A stretch of DNA of 64,000 bases from Trochalopteron elliotii (Eukaryota > Chordata > Aves > Passeriformes > Leiothrichidae), in contig JANPWX010000346.1 of NCBI GenBank assembly GCA_024734555.1, forward strand, positions 218,156-282,155, given 5' to 3'. Below, one piece after another: positions 61,801 to 64,000 of the stretch. Both the position numbers and the translations under genes were made by a program. The notes under the pieces are model-generated. The model had not been told where the DNA came from. It saw only the letters and a list, made by a program, of their open reading frames with translations, and made no database searches. How positions within the stretch are numbered: the first letter of the stretch is position 1; every line of letters starts with the position of its first letter.

Positions 61801-62428
61801 AATCCCCAAGGCAGCCGAGCCCTGAGCTCTCCCAGGGGAGTCCTCTCACATCTCTGCCACGTTGTCCCAGGAAGGAGGTCACAGTATCTCCCCACTGTCT
61901 GAGGGGATGCTCAGCGACTTCAAGGGGGACCAGATTTCACCTGGCTGGACTCTGGTGCCAGAACTCAGCCTGCCCTGCCCCTTGCCATGGGGAAGCTGCC
62001 CTGGTTTGGGGATGTCAGAGCGAGGGCTGCTCAGGGCCAGCACCATCAGACAGAGGGATAAAAGGGAAACCCATGTGCTGACCTTGGACCAGCTTAGGGG
62101 AAAGGGAGGGACAAAACCACCCGCCTGGCTCTGAGCTCTTCACCAGGCTGCAGTGCTGATTATTTTCCATAGCTGAAGTTGTCTCTAATTGTGAGTATGT
62201 CTGAAGCAGCCCCAGCGTGACCCACAGACATGAGTGTGCACGGTCTGATGTAGCTCCGTGTCTTTCCTGTTCCTGCTGCAGATCCTGTTCATGTTCGTGT
62301 TCCCCGGCGCTTCCGTGCTGGTTTTATACCTGCCTTCCGTGTATATGGGTGTAAACTTGGTTGGTTTTTTGTTTTTGTTTTCTTTTTTGTAGGTTTTTAG
62401 TATGTTTGTAACCGGACAAAATGGTGTT

Positions 62429-62434
62429 ATTAAA
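62429..62434 (+). terminator. Distal poly(A) signal ATTAAA
   Basis: GGTGTTATTAAACTGAAACT, preceded by U-rich GGTTTTTTGTTTTTGTTTTC and followed by a GT-containing stretch. It looks like a genuine transcript end on the plus strand, most simply a long CYGB 3' UTR isoform of about 4.5 kb. Confidence 0.45.
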
Positions 62435-62469
62435 CTGAAACTTGTATCTTCAGTGGATAAATCAATCAA

Positions 62470-64000
62470 ACTCCCTCCAGCTCTGCTTGGTTTCTTTCTG
62501 ATGGGGTGGCTGGAAGGTCAGGGGGTGTCGGGGGCCTGTCCCTTGGCTGGGTGTGTCTGGGGGTTCCTGCTCACTCTGAGGGAGATTTTTGGCTGGAAAG
62601 CAGCAGGAAAGGGTGGTAACAAAGATGTGCCCACCAAGGGTGGTAGAGGTGGCTGGGGGCATCTTAGCAGTGCACTCAGGTGGGGAGGGAAGGGTTTGCT
62701 CCTCCTCCAGGCTCTTCACTTGCCTTCCATGCATGTTGTACAAACCAGTGGGGGCTCTCCCTGGATGAGGAGCTATTCCTGTGCCTTTGGCAGCCCAGCC
62801 AGTCCAAAATGCTCACTGATGGCCATAACATGCAGCAACCACGACCACCAAGGACCGTGAGCCTATTCCCAGCCTGTAAAAATAACAAACAGCTCCCTGA
62901 GCAGCAGCAGCCCAGTGTTCTGCATCTCAGCCCCTGGCGGCTCCTCCTGTGCCTCTCACTGAGGCTGGGTCACGTTGCAGGGGGATGGGATCAAGAAGGG
63001 TTGGGTCACTTTGTGGTTTCCCCCCATGGGTCTTTCCAGCTCTCTCATTTGCAAAACAGCCCCTCTCAAGTTCAGTTGACACTGGCCAACCTTTCCAAAG
63101 TTGTTGGCAGAGGATGGATGGACAAACAGACAGACTCATGCTATGGTCCCATAAGCTCCATTGCGTGGGATACAAGGCTTGGAAAACAAATTCAAGCAAT
63201 CCTGTTTATTGTGTTCATCTTTACCCCGAGTACAGAACAGTCTTTCAGAGATGGGAAAACCCATCCCACCAGGGTCGTAGAAAATACCAGCACCTGGCCA
63301 TAAGCAATTTTAAGGGGAGCAATCCCAGTTTTGGACTGAGGCCGGGGGGAAACAATTCTGAGAGGGAGGAGGGCAGAGACTGGTTCCTTGGAGACTGCTC
63401 AGGGGTCCTGGTGAGCCTGGTGTCAACTTCTCCTGTTGGGCTGAGGGCAACAGTGCTGTTCTCCAGCCCTGCATTTTGGAATAAACAGCAGTTGAGTGGT
63501 GTAGTTTTGCATGGGCAGGCACTTGAGCTACTGTGGAGTCGCCAAGCCACAATTACAAGGGTGGCCTTGCAAGGGGAATCTTTTTCCTTCCCTACAGCTT
63601 CACAAAACTGAGCCCAACCAGCCATGGCCACAGAGAAGGGATCCAGAGGCCTACTCGTGGGGAGGGGAATAACTGCCTGGTTCAATCTGTCTTCTCCTGC
63701 TGTGCCTTTTCTTGTGGGGTAAAAAACCAGTTGGTGTTGTTAATGTGATTAATAAGCCCTCCTCAGAGTCTCTGCCACATCCCGTACGTGCTTCCAGGCG
63801 GAAGTGAACAGTCAGCAAAGCCTGCACACTGCTCTGCTCCAGATGGGAAACATCGGCTGGGAAACCACGAGCAAAAGGACTCAGCTCTGCACTGGGGAGG
63901 CTGCAGTGGGGACCCAAAGCTCTCAGACCTTTGCACTCCGAGCTGAGAGTAGCCAGGACCAGCAGTGGCCAGAGGGTGCTGAAATGGGGCTGTTTTTTTC
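62470..64000. other. Right-edge intergenic interval
   Basis: No exon or RNA gene recognised. In mammals RHBDF2 follows CYGB on this side and would be expected beyond the window. Confidence 0.5.

Larger units (their letters stand above)
57892..62450 (+). other. CYGB 3' UTR and flank
   Basis: Non-coding. Contains two proximal AATAAA signals near 58.9 kb and a distal ATTAAA near 62.43 kb. The segment 62150-62450 is less GC-rich and looks like a mature 3' UTR end. The intervening sequence shows no other gene. Confidence 0.5.

Overview
The window is vertebrate genomic DNA, almost certainly from a songbird (passerine). Three things support this. Genes are split into small exons with GT-AG introns. 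There are 3' ends of CR1 retrotransposons. CYGB intron 2 holds a tRNA-Ile-headed SINE with a CR1-like tail, which is the structure of TguSINE1, a passerine family. Gene content and order (ST6GALNAC2, SNHG16, PRCD, CYGB) match the human 17q25 block in inverted orientation, which corresponds to a GC-rich avian microchromosome segment.

Layout. (1) 1-9014, plus strand: ST6GALNAC2, an alpha-2,6-sialyltransferase. Its whole catalytic domain lies in seven exons (6201-9014). Three phase-compatible stem exons (5315-5964) precede it, and a 27-base exon end at the left edge may be the end of the first coding exon. (2) About 11.1-14.4 kb, minus strand: a snoRNA host gene that I read as SNHG16. It has a CpG-island promoter, a pyrimidine-rich 5'TOP-like start, three ACTACA-N3-CCC promoter motifs and two intronic SNORD1-type C/D snoRNAs. 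Both snoRNAs carry the same 11-nt guide to the conserved ACAGGGAUAAC segment of 28S rRNA. (3) 14.4-38.2 kb: mostly non-coding DNA with one assembly gap, a 342-bp direct duplication, a perfect 13-bp-stem palindrome, a CR1 fragment, a CTG/GAT microsatellite and an unexplained CpG island at 37.2-37.6 kb. (4) 38198-38271, minus strand: first coding exon of PRCD, a photoreceptor disc protein; I could not find its later exon(s). (5) 45.9-62.45 kb, plus strand: CYGB (cytoglobin), complete in three exons (179 aa). It has a 10.3-kb first intron containing a second assembly gap and a G31 run, and candidate poly(A) signals at 58.87, 58.93 and 62.43 kb. (6) 62.5-64.0 kb: no gene recognised; by synteny RHBDF2 would lie beyond the right edge.

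The genes form a conserved neighbourhood rather than a pathway: Golgi glycan sialylation, rRNA 2'-O-methylation, rod outer-segment disc maintenance, and haem-based oxygen/NO chemistry. Nothing resembles a bacterial-type defence or other cassette system. The most notable points are the Cys83-to-Arg change that leaves cytoglobin with one cysteine, the paired snoRNAs with identical guides, the triplicated promoter motif, the 342-bp duplication and the isolated palindrome. No search was run. All homology statements come from recognising sequence and from recalled knowledge of the families.
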